Assembly: GCA_003501565.1 (NCBI GenBank)
Contig: DNPC01000383.1
Span: 1-5,576, forward strand
Direction: 5' to 3'
DNA: 5,576 nt
From: Planctomycetaceae bacterium
GTDB lineage: Bacteria > Planctomycetota > Planctomycetia > Pirellulales > Pirellulaceae
Shown here in pieces: positions 1-5,576 of the stretch (position 1 is the first letter of the stretch; each line of letters starts with the position of its first letter). A program made the position numbers and the translations under genes. The notes beneath the pieces are model-generated. The model did no database searches and was not told the DNA's origin. It worked only from the letters and a program-made list of their open reading frames with translations.

Positions 1-13
1 CTCAACAGCCAGG

Positions 14-119
14 TGCGGCCCCTCCCCGAACGTTCGTTCCTCACGTTCGACCCTCCCGAAAGGAGGGTAACGACAGCCTCACCCTCCCGGAGGGCCCGGA
101 GGGAGGTAACGACAGCCTG
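14..119 (+). repeat. Intergenic repeat copy L with tandem hairpin tail
   Basis: GC-rich non-coding block just downstream of the DUF1552 gene. The core at 18-60 matches the reverse complement of 1565-1607 at 39 of 43 positions, including an exact first 19 bases. It continues into two tandem hairpin units (50-80 and 81-119). Both units begin ACCCTCCCG and end with GGTAACGACAGCCT (66-79 and 105-118). This resembles a REP-like interspersed element. No T-run follows the hairpins on either strand, so they are not canonical terminators, although they could protect the 3' end of the minus-strand transcript. Confidence 0.75.
50..68. repeat. Perfect 7-bp hairpin in repeat L
   Basis: ACCCTCC (50-56) and GGAGGGT (62-68) form a perfect seven-pair stem around the five-base loop CGAAA. 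The neighbouring unit at 82-103 can form CCCTCC/GGAGGG with a larger loop. These stems lie 70-90 bases past the DUF1552 stop codon. Confidence 0.7.
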
Positions 120-137
120 CCCCCGCGCAAGGATTCC

Positions 138-1526
138 TTACGCTTCAGCCAGGATTTGTTTAATGGGTTGACGGCTGTCTGCGAAAGAACTGATATCAAG
201 TCCCAGCAGCTGAGCTTCGGTTAACCAAAGATTGGCCAGCGGAGTTCCCTCGGGCATGTGGATGTGCTGGCCAGCTGATACGTGATCACCTCCGCCTGCG
301 ACGATGATCGGCAAATCGTTGTATTGATGTGTTGAACCATCGCCGAGGCCGGAACCGTAGGTTACTAGCGTCTCGTCAAGCAGCGTGCGAGGAGCGTGCT
401 GCGGGCTGCTGGCCGGAAGTTCGACAGCATCCATCCGCCCCAACAGATAGGCATATTGCTCCATATAGAAATAGTCGACCTTCAACAAGTCTTCGATCAT
501 CTTGGTTTGATTGTGGGACATTTGGTGATGGCTTCGCGGTGTGTCAAACAACTCCTCGAATAAAAACGGCGTATCCCAGCGTTCTGGGCCAACCATAAAC
601 GTCGCGACGTTAGTTAAGCCGGTTTGAAGCGCCACGACCATCAAATCGATCATCAACCTTATGTACTCACCCCGTGGCAGATATGTCTCCGGAGGCACCT
701 CAAAGTCTGCTTGTGCGAGGTCTCGTCGCAAGGACTCATGGCGCTTGATTTGCAATTCAACGGCTCGCACCGAATCGAAGAATTCTTCAAATTTGTGTTG
801 ATCGGACCGGCTGAGCGTGCGTCGAAGCTGGCGAGCATCCTCCAGTACTAGATCCGTAATGTCTTCTACCAGATCTACCGACTTGGTAGAGAAAAGCCGG
901 TCATACATTTGTCGTGGATCACGAATCGATGGAGCAACGTGCCCAGCCCCGTACCAAGAAATGTTGTCAAAGTAGATTGATTCTTTGTTGTCACGATGGC
1001 TATTGCAGCTGAACTCAAGTGTTCGAAAGGGCGTCTCGCCACCAACATGATCTGCCACTCGATGGTCGAGTGTACGATCAAGCGGCCAAGCTGTCCCCTC
1101 CACTGTGTAGGGAACGGCACTACTCAAATAGCACGACGCACATTGCGCGTGCACGTCAGTACCCTGCTGGAAAGTTCGATCCATGCCGGTGATCAGGTTA
1201 ATCTTCGACTTGAAATGCTCAAGCGGCTTCATCGTTGGAGTAAGTTCATCGAGCGGGCGAGCGCTGTAAAACGGATCCTGCTTGCCGATCGAACTCATCC
1301 GATTCCCTTGATTCCCCTTGGGAATCTTGTGGTCCGCTTCACCGGGGAAGAAGCCCCGCCGAACAACTCCGATTGGAACGTAAAACTGCACCATTCGGCT
1401 GAGCGTTGGGGCTTCCGCGCCTTCGACAGGTGTCGTTGCTTGCGCGTTCGACTGGAGCCACGGTAGCGCCAAAGCGGTTCCACCAACACCACGCAGGAAT
1501 GCTCTTCGGCTGTGTAGTTTGAACAT
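138..1526 (-). CDS. DUF1552 (HXXSHH-family) exported protein, Tat signal
   Basis: A 462-residue protein of the planctomycete DUF1552 family; biochemical function unknown. The start at 1526 is chosen because it gives a twin-arginine signal (S6-R-R-A-F-L-R12, hydrophobic stretch to about residue 24, AQA near residue 30) and has GAGG seven bases upstream. The open frame continues 36 codons upstream, but that stretch is repeat DNA. Family landmarks seen: an N-terminal block around residues 42-60, LITGMDR at 111-117, FDNISWYG at 186-193, the SVRAVELQI helix at 252-260, a conserved helix around 290-312, HHQMSHNQ at 333-340, and the C-terminal YGSGLGDGSTH (390-400), AGGG (410-413) and FADS (448-451) blocks. 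Length is normal for the family. Oddities: the last His of HXXSHH is Asn339, and C129-A-S-C132 lies where relatives usually have no CxxC. It is last in a three-gene minus-strand cluster, 156 bases after the cytochrome gene, its usual family partner. Family assignment is confident; catalytic activity is not known. Confidence 0.93.
   Translation of the reverse strand: MFKLHSRRAFLRGVGGTALALPWLQSNAQATTPVEGAEAPTLSRMVQFYVPIGVVRRGFFPGEADHKIPKGNQGNRMSSIGKQDPFYSARPLDELTPTMKPLEHFKSKINLITGMDRTFQQGTDVHAQCASCYLSSAVPYTVEGTAWPLDRTLDHRVADHVGGETPFRTLEFSCNSHRDNKESIYFDNISWYGAGHVAPSIRDPRQMYDRLFSTKSVDLVEDITDLVLEDARQLRRTLSRSDQHKFEEFFDSVRAVELQIKRHESLRRDLAQADFEVPPETYLPRGEYIRLMIDLMVVALQTGLTNVATFMVGPERWDTPFLFEELFDTPRSHHQMSHNQTKMIEDLLKVDYFYMEQYAYLLGRMDAVELPASSPQHAPRTLLDETLVTYGSGLGDGSTHQYNDLPIIVAGGGDHVSAGQHIHMPEGTPLANLWLTEAQLLGLDISSFADSRQPIKQILAEA
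1310..1326. repeat. Perfect inverted repeat inside the DUF1552 gene
   Basis: GATTCCC (1310-1316) and GGGAATC (1320-1326) pair perfectly around a three-base loop. A second GATTCCC at 1301-1307 could compete for the same arm. It encodes the KIPKGNQGN stretch (about residues 67-75), so it may simply reflect codon choice in a short repeat. Confidence 0.5.
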
Positions 1527-1533
1527 CAAGTTT

Positions 1534-1537
1534 CCTC
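1534..1537 (-). promoter_or_regulatory. Shine-Dalgarno of the DUF1552 gene
   Basis: On the minus strand GAGG (within GAGGAAAC) stands seven bases before the ATG at 1526. It supports this start over upstream in-frame candidates, and the Tat motif begins only a few residues later. Confidence 0.75.
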
Positions 1538-1564
1538 GGCGGTTGATGGGAGGTAGCACTGTCC

Positions 1565-1607
1565 TTCGGGAGGGACAAACGTGAGGGTCGAACGTTCGGG
1601 GAGGGGC
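1565..1607 (-). repeat. Intergenic repeat copy R, inverted relative to L
   Basis: Read on the minus strand this matches 18-60 at 39 of 43 positions. Similarity continues more weakly on both sides: minus-strand AGGTACTGCC against AGGTGCGGCC on one side, and GACAGTGCTACC-TCCC against GACAGCCTCACCCTCCC on the other. It ends with the imperfect palindrome 1561-1576. It lies in the spacer between the cytochrome and DUF1552 genes, so it would form the untranslated leader of the DUF1552 message. Confidence 0.75.
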
Positions 1608-1664
1608 AGTACCTGCTGATAAAGCAGACGGCATATTCTCCCCTAGGCCAGAACAACTGGCGGC

Positions 1665-1721
1665 TGCGGCCCCTCCTCGGCCTTACTCGCTAGGAATCGC
1701 AAGGCCGACCCTCCCGAGGGG
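1665..1721 (+). repeat. Diverged repeat copy M overlapping the end of the cytochrome gene
   Basis: Two blocks match copy L in the same order and orientation. TGCGGCCCCTCC (1665-1676) equals 14-25, and CGACCCTCCCGA (1706-1717) equals 48-59. The region between the blocks is diverged and seven bases longer. The upstream flank also resembles L (1654-1664 against 3-13). The copy spans the stop codon at 1683-1685 and the last dozen codons of the cytochrome gene. Confidence 0.6.
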
Positions 1722-3950
1722 AGCGTAGGCACTTGGTTGCATTCGAAACGGACGGCTTAGGACGACGGCTTCGATGACGGACTGCAAGCGTAGTTCATTT
1801 TTCTTCGCGTGGTTCACGATCGCATCAATCGCGGGATCGTCAATCGCCGTGGTTGGCCGGGCGATTGCAAAGGAGAGCAAGTGACTAGCGAGCGCGCGAC
1901 AAAATCTCTCCTCTTCGGCGAGCAACGCGTCCTTCAATTCTACCACGGACTCGAAATCGTATTTTCCAAGCCACGAACCGCCCGCGCTGATCACCTGACC
2001 ATTTTCGTATTTGTCACGCCAGCGCCCGACGGCATCAAAGTTCTCGAAAACGAAGCCGAGTGGATCAATGGTTTCATGACAGCCGCGGCAATCCGCCCTC
2101 TGCCGGTGCAATTCGAGTTGTTCGCGCAGAGTCATCGCTTGTGTCGTTGCGGCGCCTTCCTCAGGCAACGGTGGAACGTCGGCGGGCGGTGGATCCGGTG
2201 GATCATTGAGAATCACGCTGGCCAGCCAAGCGCCTCGAGTGATCGGCTTCGTCCGGATATCTCCGCTGGTCATCGTCATGGCTGCGGCAGTCGTGATGAC
2301 GCCGCCAGCACGCCGATCGGTAATCGGTACGCGGCGGAACTTCAGTGCGCCAACTTCGCCAACACGTCCGCGATCTTGCCAACCCTCCGTCGCGAGCGGA
2401 CCATAGGATTCTTCAAGGTTTGCCGAGCGATAAGAAAAATCTGAGTCAATAAGATCCGTAATGGGTCGGTCTTCGATCAGGACAGTTTCGAATACTAGCA
2501 ATGGCTCCAGCATCATGTGCATGCTGTCGCGATACTTCGAGTAATAGAAGTCCGGGTATTTCGTGCGGTCAGGAATCGACGAAACAATGCGATCAATCTG
2601 CAGCCATTGTCCTGGAAAGCTATCGCAGAACCGTTTCAATCGGCGGTCCTTCAGCATGCGACGGACCTGCTCGCGAAGCACCGCAGTATCCGACAGCGTG
2701 CCCTCCTCAGCCGCCGTTAGAAGCGTTTCATCCGGCAGGCTTCCCCACAAGAAGAAACTCAGCCGTGATGCGAGTTCGAAATCGTCGATCGGGACATTGC
2801 GTGACCGGGCGGTAAGAGCATCCGAAGCGCCTAGTGTAGAACTTTGCAAGTACAAGAATCGCGGCGATGCCAATGCGGCGGCAGCAACTTGTTTCATCGA
2901 TTCGGTAAAGCCAACACCACGATCGAGCCTAGCTGTGGCAAATTGCGCGTAACGCTCAATGGTTTCATCGTCTACTTTCCCGCGAAATGCGCGCCGCAGG
3001 AACGTTGACAAACGTCGTGGTATTTCCGTACGCAATGTCTCACCGTCGGCGCCCTTTGGCTCCGCAAACAGGTCGTCCCAGACACCCACTTTTTTGCGCT
3101 GGAAATCGGGGCTAGTGGTGATGGATGTGCCGAGCCTAAGAAACGACTCAACCAGCAAGGGTGACATCGAAAGGTGATCTGCTTGTACGTCAAATCCGTG
3201 TTCGGCACGCAGGTCTTGCGGAAACGCGGTCACGCCTGCCAACCGCGGCTCGATCATCTGCGATTTCCCCAGTGGTCGACTGCCGACGGAAACTAGATCT
3301 GGCATTTTCGCAGAAGCGGGATCAAAGTATTTCCCGTGCTCCCGCATCATTTTTTCCGGGAGCGTAAAGACTTGGGCTTTCAGTTCAAACAGATCGACGA
3401 CGGCATTGTTGTACTGGAAACGATTCATCCGCCGAATCGGGGTCGACGGGTAGGGCAATTGCTCTGCCAGCTCATGCAACCTTCGCTGAAGCGTCAGAAT
3501 CAACTGACTACGGTCTGCATCACCGAGTTCTGGGCCATCGGCGGGTGGCATTGAACGGGAATCCAGTTCGTCGACTACTTTCGCCAACCATTCGATCTGC
3601 GCCATTGAACCTGACGACACTGAGGGATCTGCCTGCGCTGGGGGATCTGCCTGCGCTGGCGGATCGGCCGATTCAGATACCTTGTCCTCGGCCTGCTCTG
3701 CAGCGTGAACATCAGAAGGGTTGGCCAATGACAAATCGAAGAGGCGGAAGGCTCCTTCGAAATCCGCGGCAAGCCCTTCAGCGGTGGTGAGCGATCCGTG
3801 GCAGTCCGCGCATGCATCCGTGAGCGTTGCAATCGTCGACTGCATGCCTTTGTCACTTGCCGCAGCGCCGTTTACCAGAAACGCAAGCATCCACAACAAG
3901 CAACCAACGTAAAGCACCGGAAATACTCGCACTGGATCCGCATCCCCCAT
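1683..3950 (-). CDS. Exported DUF1592-type protein with two CxxCH haem motifs (PSD3-PSD5-PSD4-PSCyt3-PSD2)
   Basis: A 755-residue planctomycete multidomain cytochrome-like protein, probably periplasmic and perhaps tethered by its hydrophobic N-terminus. A hydrophobic segment at about 9-28 ends in GAAAS, a plausible Sec signal. CADCH at 47-51 is a c-type haem site, CRGCH at 621-625 a second. Order by motif: haem domain (35-75); acidic/proline linker with DPPAQA repeats (96-110); DUF1587/PSD3 from RRMNRFQYNN (173-182); DUF1595/PSD5 (about 310-373, ending ASPRFLY); DUF1592/PSD4 (about 388-515, DFELASRLSFFLWGSLPDE); DUF1588/PSCyt3 (about 545-645, including the second CxxCH and DPLGF.FENFD); DUF1585/PSD2 (about 665-737, ending SRPFRM). 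ATG at 3950 is preferred; an in-frame GTG at 3965 would add five residues. Neither has a clear Shine-Dalgarno. The 18-residue tail after SRPFRM exceeds the family's usual end and is largely encoded by an intergenic repeat. The DUF1552 partner follows. Electron transfer is inferred from the haem motifs; substrate unknown. Confidence 0.93.
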   Translation of the reverse strand: MGDADPVRVFPVLYVGCLLWMLAFLVNGAAASDKGMQSTIATLTDACADCHGSLTTAEGLAADFEGAFRLFDLSLANPSDVHAAEQAEDKVSESADPPAQADPPAQADPSVSSGSMAQIEWLAKVVDELDSRSMPPADGPELGDADRSQLILTLQRRLHELAEQLPYPSTPIRRMNRFQYNNAVVDLFELKAQVFTLPEKMMREHGKYFDPASAKMPDLVSVGSRPLGKSQMIEPRLAGVTAFPQDLRAEHGFDVQADHLSMSPLLVESFLRLGTSITTSPDFQRKKVGVWDDLFAEPKGADGETLRTEIPRRLSTFLRRAFRGKVDDETIERYAQFATARLDRGVGFTESMKQVAAAALASPRFLYLQSSTLGASDALTARSRNVPIDDFELASRLSFFLWGSLPDETLLTAAEEGTLSDTAVLREQVRRMLKDRRLKRFCDSFPGQWLQIDRIVSSIPDRTKYPDFYYSKYRDSMHMMLEPLLVFETVLIEDRPITDLIDSDFSYRSANLEESYGPLATEGWQDRGRVGEVGALKFRRVPITDRRAGGVITTAAAMTMTSGDIRTKPITRGAWLASVILNDPPDPPPADVPPLPEEGAATTQAMTLREQLELHRQRADCRGCHETIDPLGFVFENFDAVGRWRDKYENGQVISAGGSWLGKYDFESVVELKDALLAEEERFCRALASHLLSFAIARPTTAIDDPAIDAIVNHAKKNELRLQSVIEAVVLSRPFRMQPSAYAPLGRVGLAIPSE
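3624..3659. repeat. Exact 18-bp tandem duplication in the cytochrome linker
   Basis: The 18-base unit at 3624-3641 is repeated without change at 3642-3659, and a degenerate partial third unit follows. Being a multiple of three it preserves the frame and yields DPPAQA-DPPAQA-DPS in the linker between the N-terminal haem domain and the PSD domains. Confidence 0.9.
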
Positions 3951-3980
3951 TTTGTAACTAATCACATTTAGTGCGTCGCG

Positions 3981-4008
3981 AAAAAAGACTGGCTAGGTTG
4001 CCTGCCAA
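3981..4008 (-). terminator. Candidate intrinsic terminator or attenuator after the oxidoreductase gene
   Basis: Minus-strand bases 4008 to 3989 can fold as UUGGC-AGG paired to CCU-(bulged A)-GCCAG around a CAA loop. That is seven Watson-Crick pairs plus a closing U-G wobble, with one bulge. It is followed directly by UCUUUUUU. The UAG stop codon of the oxidoreductase lies in the 3' arm (3993-3995), so translating ribosomes would disrupt the stem. The cytochrome gene begins only about 30 bases further on. It could therefore be a partial terminator lowering downstream expression, or a chance fold. Stem strength is moderate and no energy was computed. Confidence 0.4.
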
Positions 4009-5330
4009 GGACGTTCCGGTCGAGAACGCAACAAGGTCGCTTCGGCATCATCGACGAATTCTTCGGTCTGTGGGTTGATCCTCACCGTCCGCCCGAGAAT
4101 CCAAGCGATAGCTGCGGCGTGACACGCAACGTGCGAACGTCGCATTACGTCTGGGCCTGCATTGGGTTGTTCGCGACTTTTGATGCAGTCAAAGAAATTA
4201 CGGCCATGAGCCGAGACGTCCAATCCACGCACGCGTTTCTGATTGGCGGGTAGCTTGTTTTGCAGTTCAGCATTTGATGCAACAATTTCTCCGCTGTCGC
4301 CGGTCTCGACAGATCCCCGCTCACCATGGAAGCGGACAGGGCAAGTCCCCAGACGAGTGACATAATGTGGCGACCGATCTCCGAACGGATCTGGCAAGAA
4401 ATCGATTACCAGTTTCACACCATTGGCATACTTGCATACGATCTCATTCGCGCCGGGCGTATACTCAACCGGCATCGTCTCGTCCGCTTGATTGGCCCAT
4501 TGGCACAAGTCGACGGTGTGCGCACCCCAGTCCAGGAGACGTGCGCCCGAGTCGAAGTCCCACTGTCCACGCCAACGACCATCGACATACTTTTGATTGA
4601 ACGGTCGCCATGCGGCTGGTCCAAGCCACATATTCCAGTCAACTACATCTTGCGGCGGAGTCTTCTCGGCTGGCAACCAAGAATTGTCGAGCGTGGGTTT
4701 GTAGACCGATGCGTGCAGCGTGTGCAAATCTCCTAAGGTGCCATCGTGCGCCATTTTGACTGCCGTACCAAAGTTCGGCACACTACGCCGCTGAGTACCA
4801 GCTTGGAAAACGCGACCGGTTCGGTGCATCGTCTCGCTCAAGCGCTGGCAGTCGGCGATCGTGATCCCGCAAGGTTTCTCACTATATACATCCTTGCCCG
4901 CTTCGGCTGCCATGATCGATGCGGCGGCATGCCAGCGGTCACCCGTCGCAATCAACATCCCATCGATGTCTTTTCGGTCAAGGACTTCTCGGAAATCGCG
5001 GTAGGTTTGCAGTTTGTCGTTCCCGTAGTGATCGTCGATCAGCTTCTTCCCTTCGTCGCGACGGGACTTCTGCACATCTGCCAGCGCCACGAATTCGACA
5101 TCCTTTTCCTTGAGCATCGCTCCCAGATCGTATCGACAGCGCGGCCCAACTCCGACAATCCCCATTGTTATCCGTTCGCTCGGCGCTACCCGACCGCGCC
5201 CAAGCGCACTTGCCGGAACGATTGCCGGCAGGGCAGTCGCGGCAGCTAGACCACCTGCAAACGTCCGGCGCGAAACCGTGGTTGTTGCGGATTGAACAGA
5301 CTGGGATTCTCGTTTGGCTGGGTTCGTCAT
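3993..5330 (-). CDS. Tat-exported Gfo/Idh/MocA-family oxidoreductase
   Basis: A 445-residue NAD(P)-dependent dehydrogenase-like protein of the Gfo/Idh/MocA family, which typically oxidises or reduces sugars, inositols or their derivatives. The start at 5330 gives a Tat signal (S20-R-R-T-F-A25, hydrophobic AAATALPAIVPASALG to about 44) and has GGAG six bases upstream. The frame stays open 76 codons further, but those codons are low-complexity repeat. Rossmann domain about 53-175: beta strand and loop GIVGVGPRC (57-65), ALADV (82-86), IATGDRWHA (127-135), and the catalytic-lysine motif EKP (151-153). C-terminal domain: WNMWLGPAAWRPFN (232-245), then DWGAH (267-271), with His271 and Asp267 in the family's active-site positions. 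Tat export fits a protein that folds around its cofactor before export, as in Zymomonas glucose-fructose oxidoreductase. Oddity: Cys65 replaces the usual third glycine of GxGxxG. First gene of the cluster, 42 bases before the cytochrome gene. Substrate cannot be read from sequence. Confidence 0.94.
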   Translation of the reverse strand: MTNPAKRESQSVQSATTTVSRRTFAGGLAAATALPAIVPASALGRGRVAPSERITMGIVGVGPRCRYDLGAMLKEKDVEFVALADVQKSRRDEGKKLIDDHYGNDKLQTYRDFREVLDRKDIDGMLIATGDRWHAAASIMAAEAGKDVYSEKPCGITIADCQRLSETMHRTGRVFQAGTQRRSVPNFGTAVKMAHDGTLGDLHTLHASVYKPTLDNSWLPAEKTPPQDVVDWNMWLGPAAWRPFNQKYVDGRWRGQWDFDSGARLLDWGAHTVDLCQWANQADETMPVEYTPGANEIVCKYANGVKLVIDFLPDPFGDRSPHYVTRLGTCPVRFHGERGSVETGDSGEIVASNAELQNKLPANQKRVRGLDVSAHGRNFFDCIKSREQPNAGPDVMRRSHVACHAAAIAWILGRTVRINPQTEEFVDDAEATLLRSRPERPWQAT

Positions 5331-5336
5331 CAGTCT

Positions 5337-5340
5337 CTCC
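5337..5340 (-). promoter_or_regulatory. Shine-Dalgarno of the oxidoreductase gene
   Basis: On the minus strand GGAG (within GGAGAGACTG) stands six bases before the ATG at 5330. It decides the start against the 76-codon-longer open frame, and the Tat signal follows the same ATG. Confidence 0.75.
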
Positions 5341-5431
5341 GAGCGGAAAGGGGGAAGGCAATTTCGATGATCAGCATGCAAAGCGCGAATTCGAAACGGA
5401 ATAAGGCTGGAGGTTAGTAAAGCTGGCCCGC

Positions 5432-5576
5432 GGGACGCTAAATCTGGCCGGCCGCTGGGGATGGCAGGAACACTGGCGGTAGGAACATCGGTGGCAGGAA
5501 TATGAACTTGCCCGCGCGGGGACACCGAACGTGCGGGGACACCGAACGCGCGGGACATTGACGCACAGGGACACTG
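5432..5576. repeat. Degenerate short direct-repeat array upstream of the oxidoreductase gene
   Basis: Plus-strand GGRACA-type cores occur at 5432, 5467, 5482, 5497 (GGAATA), 5519, 5536, 5552 and 5568. Within this, 5516-5531 and 5533-5548 are identical 16-base copies with a 17-base period, followed by shorter degenerate copies to the window edge. A second block, 5466-5510, has an exact 15-base period (AGGAACA, AGGAACA, AGGAATA). The mixed 15/16/17-base spacing breaks any reading frame. No promoter consensus or gene is convincing in 5331-5576. The array may continue beyond the window. Confidence 0.7.

Noticed and set aside
996..1466. Plus-strand open frame of 156 codons
   Set aside because: Antisense to the DUF1552 gene, with a composition like a shadow frame and no known motif.
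1613..1627. CTGCT/AGCAG hairpin in the spacer upstream of the DUF1552 gene
   Set aside because: Only five pairs and no T-run, too weak to call a terminator or riboswitch.
1527..1634. In-frame 36-codon N-terminal extension of the DUF1552 protein
   Set aside because: It is repeat-derived sequence. The ATG at 1526 has a good Shine-Dalgarno and gives a standard Tat signal at the N-terminus.
1809..2444. Plus-strand open frame of 211 codons
   Set aside because: It lies wholly antisense to the well-conserved cytochrome gene, and its translation shows no recognisable domain.
3962..3967. ATG-TGA start-stop on the minus strand before the cytochrome gene
   Set aside because: Two codons without a Shine-Dalgarno; probably chance, although it overlaps the alternative GTG start at 3965.
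4746..5249. Plus-strand open frame of 167 codons
   Set aside because: Antisense to the Rossmann domain of the oxidoreductase; no recognisable fold or start signal.
5331..5430. Sigma-70-like promoter for the oxidoreductase
   Set aside because: No -35/-10 pair with acceptable spacing could be found by eye.
5331..5558. In-frame 76-codon extension of the oxidoreductase, with 5-residue periodic IPATD/VPTAS-like repeats
   Set aside because: The periodicity comes from the 15-base DNA repeat, and the adjacent 16-17-base units break frame. The ATG at 5330 has a Shine-Dalgarno and starts a Tat signal.
5516..5576. Possible CRISPR array
   Set aside because: The repeated unit is about 16-17 bases with no unique spacers between copies, and no cas genes are present.

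Overview
The window looks like chromosomal DNA of a planctomycete, most likely a Rhodopirellula-like member of the Pirellulaceae. The main reason is gene content. A DUF1592/PSD/PSCyt-type multidomain cytochrome sits next to a DUF1552 (HXXSHH) protein, and both family sets were defined largely from Rhodopirellula baltica and are expanded mainly in Planctomycetota. The third gene, a Tat-exported Gfo/Idh/MocA oxidoreductase, also belongs to a class that is greatly expanded there. Assignment to a genus is inference.

All three genes lie on the minus strand, so transcription runs from high to low coordinates. 5331-5576 is a leader with no convincing gene; it holds an array of degenerate short direct repeats (GGRACA-type cores about every 15-17 bases) that runs off the window edge. 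3993-5330 is the oxidoreductase. 3981-4008 holds a hairpin plus T-run that overlaps its stop codon. 1683-3950 encodes an exported protein with two CxxCH haem-binding motifs and five planctomycete domains. 1527-1682 is a 156-base spacer with repeat copies. 138-1526 is the DUF1552 protein with a Tat signal. 1-137 is non-coding and packed with GC-rich hairpin repeats.

Each protein carries an export signal (Tat, Sec-like, Tat), so the cluster acts outside the cytoplasm, probably in the periplasm. The cytochrome/DUF1552 pair is a recurrent planctomycete gene pair of unknown biochemical role. The oxidoreductase may supply electrons or modify a sugar-like substrate, but nothing here identifies the substrate. 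The hairpin between the oxidoreductase and the cytochrome gene leaves open whether all three are co-transcribed or the last two are a separate or attenuated unit.

The most unusual structure is a family of intergenic repeats. A 43-base copy lies downstream of the DUF1552 gene and an inverted copy (39 of 43 identical by eye) lies just upstream of it. A third, diverged copy supplies the stop codon and the last dozen or so codons of the cytochrome gene. Other points of note are a DUF1552 protein whose name-giving HXXSHH motif reads HQMSHN, an oxidoreductase with Cys in place of the third glycine of its nucleotide-binding loop, and an exact 18-base tandem duplication in the cytochrome linker. I see no complete novel system such as a defence island, CRISPR array or transposon.
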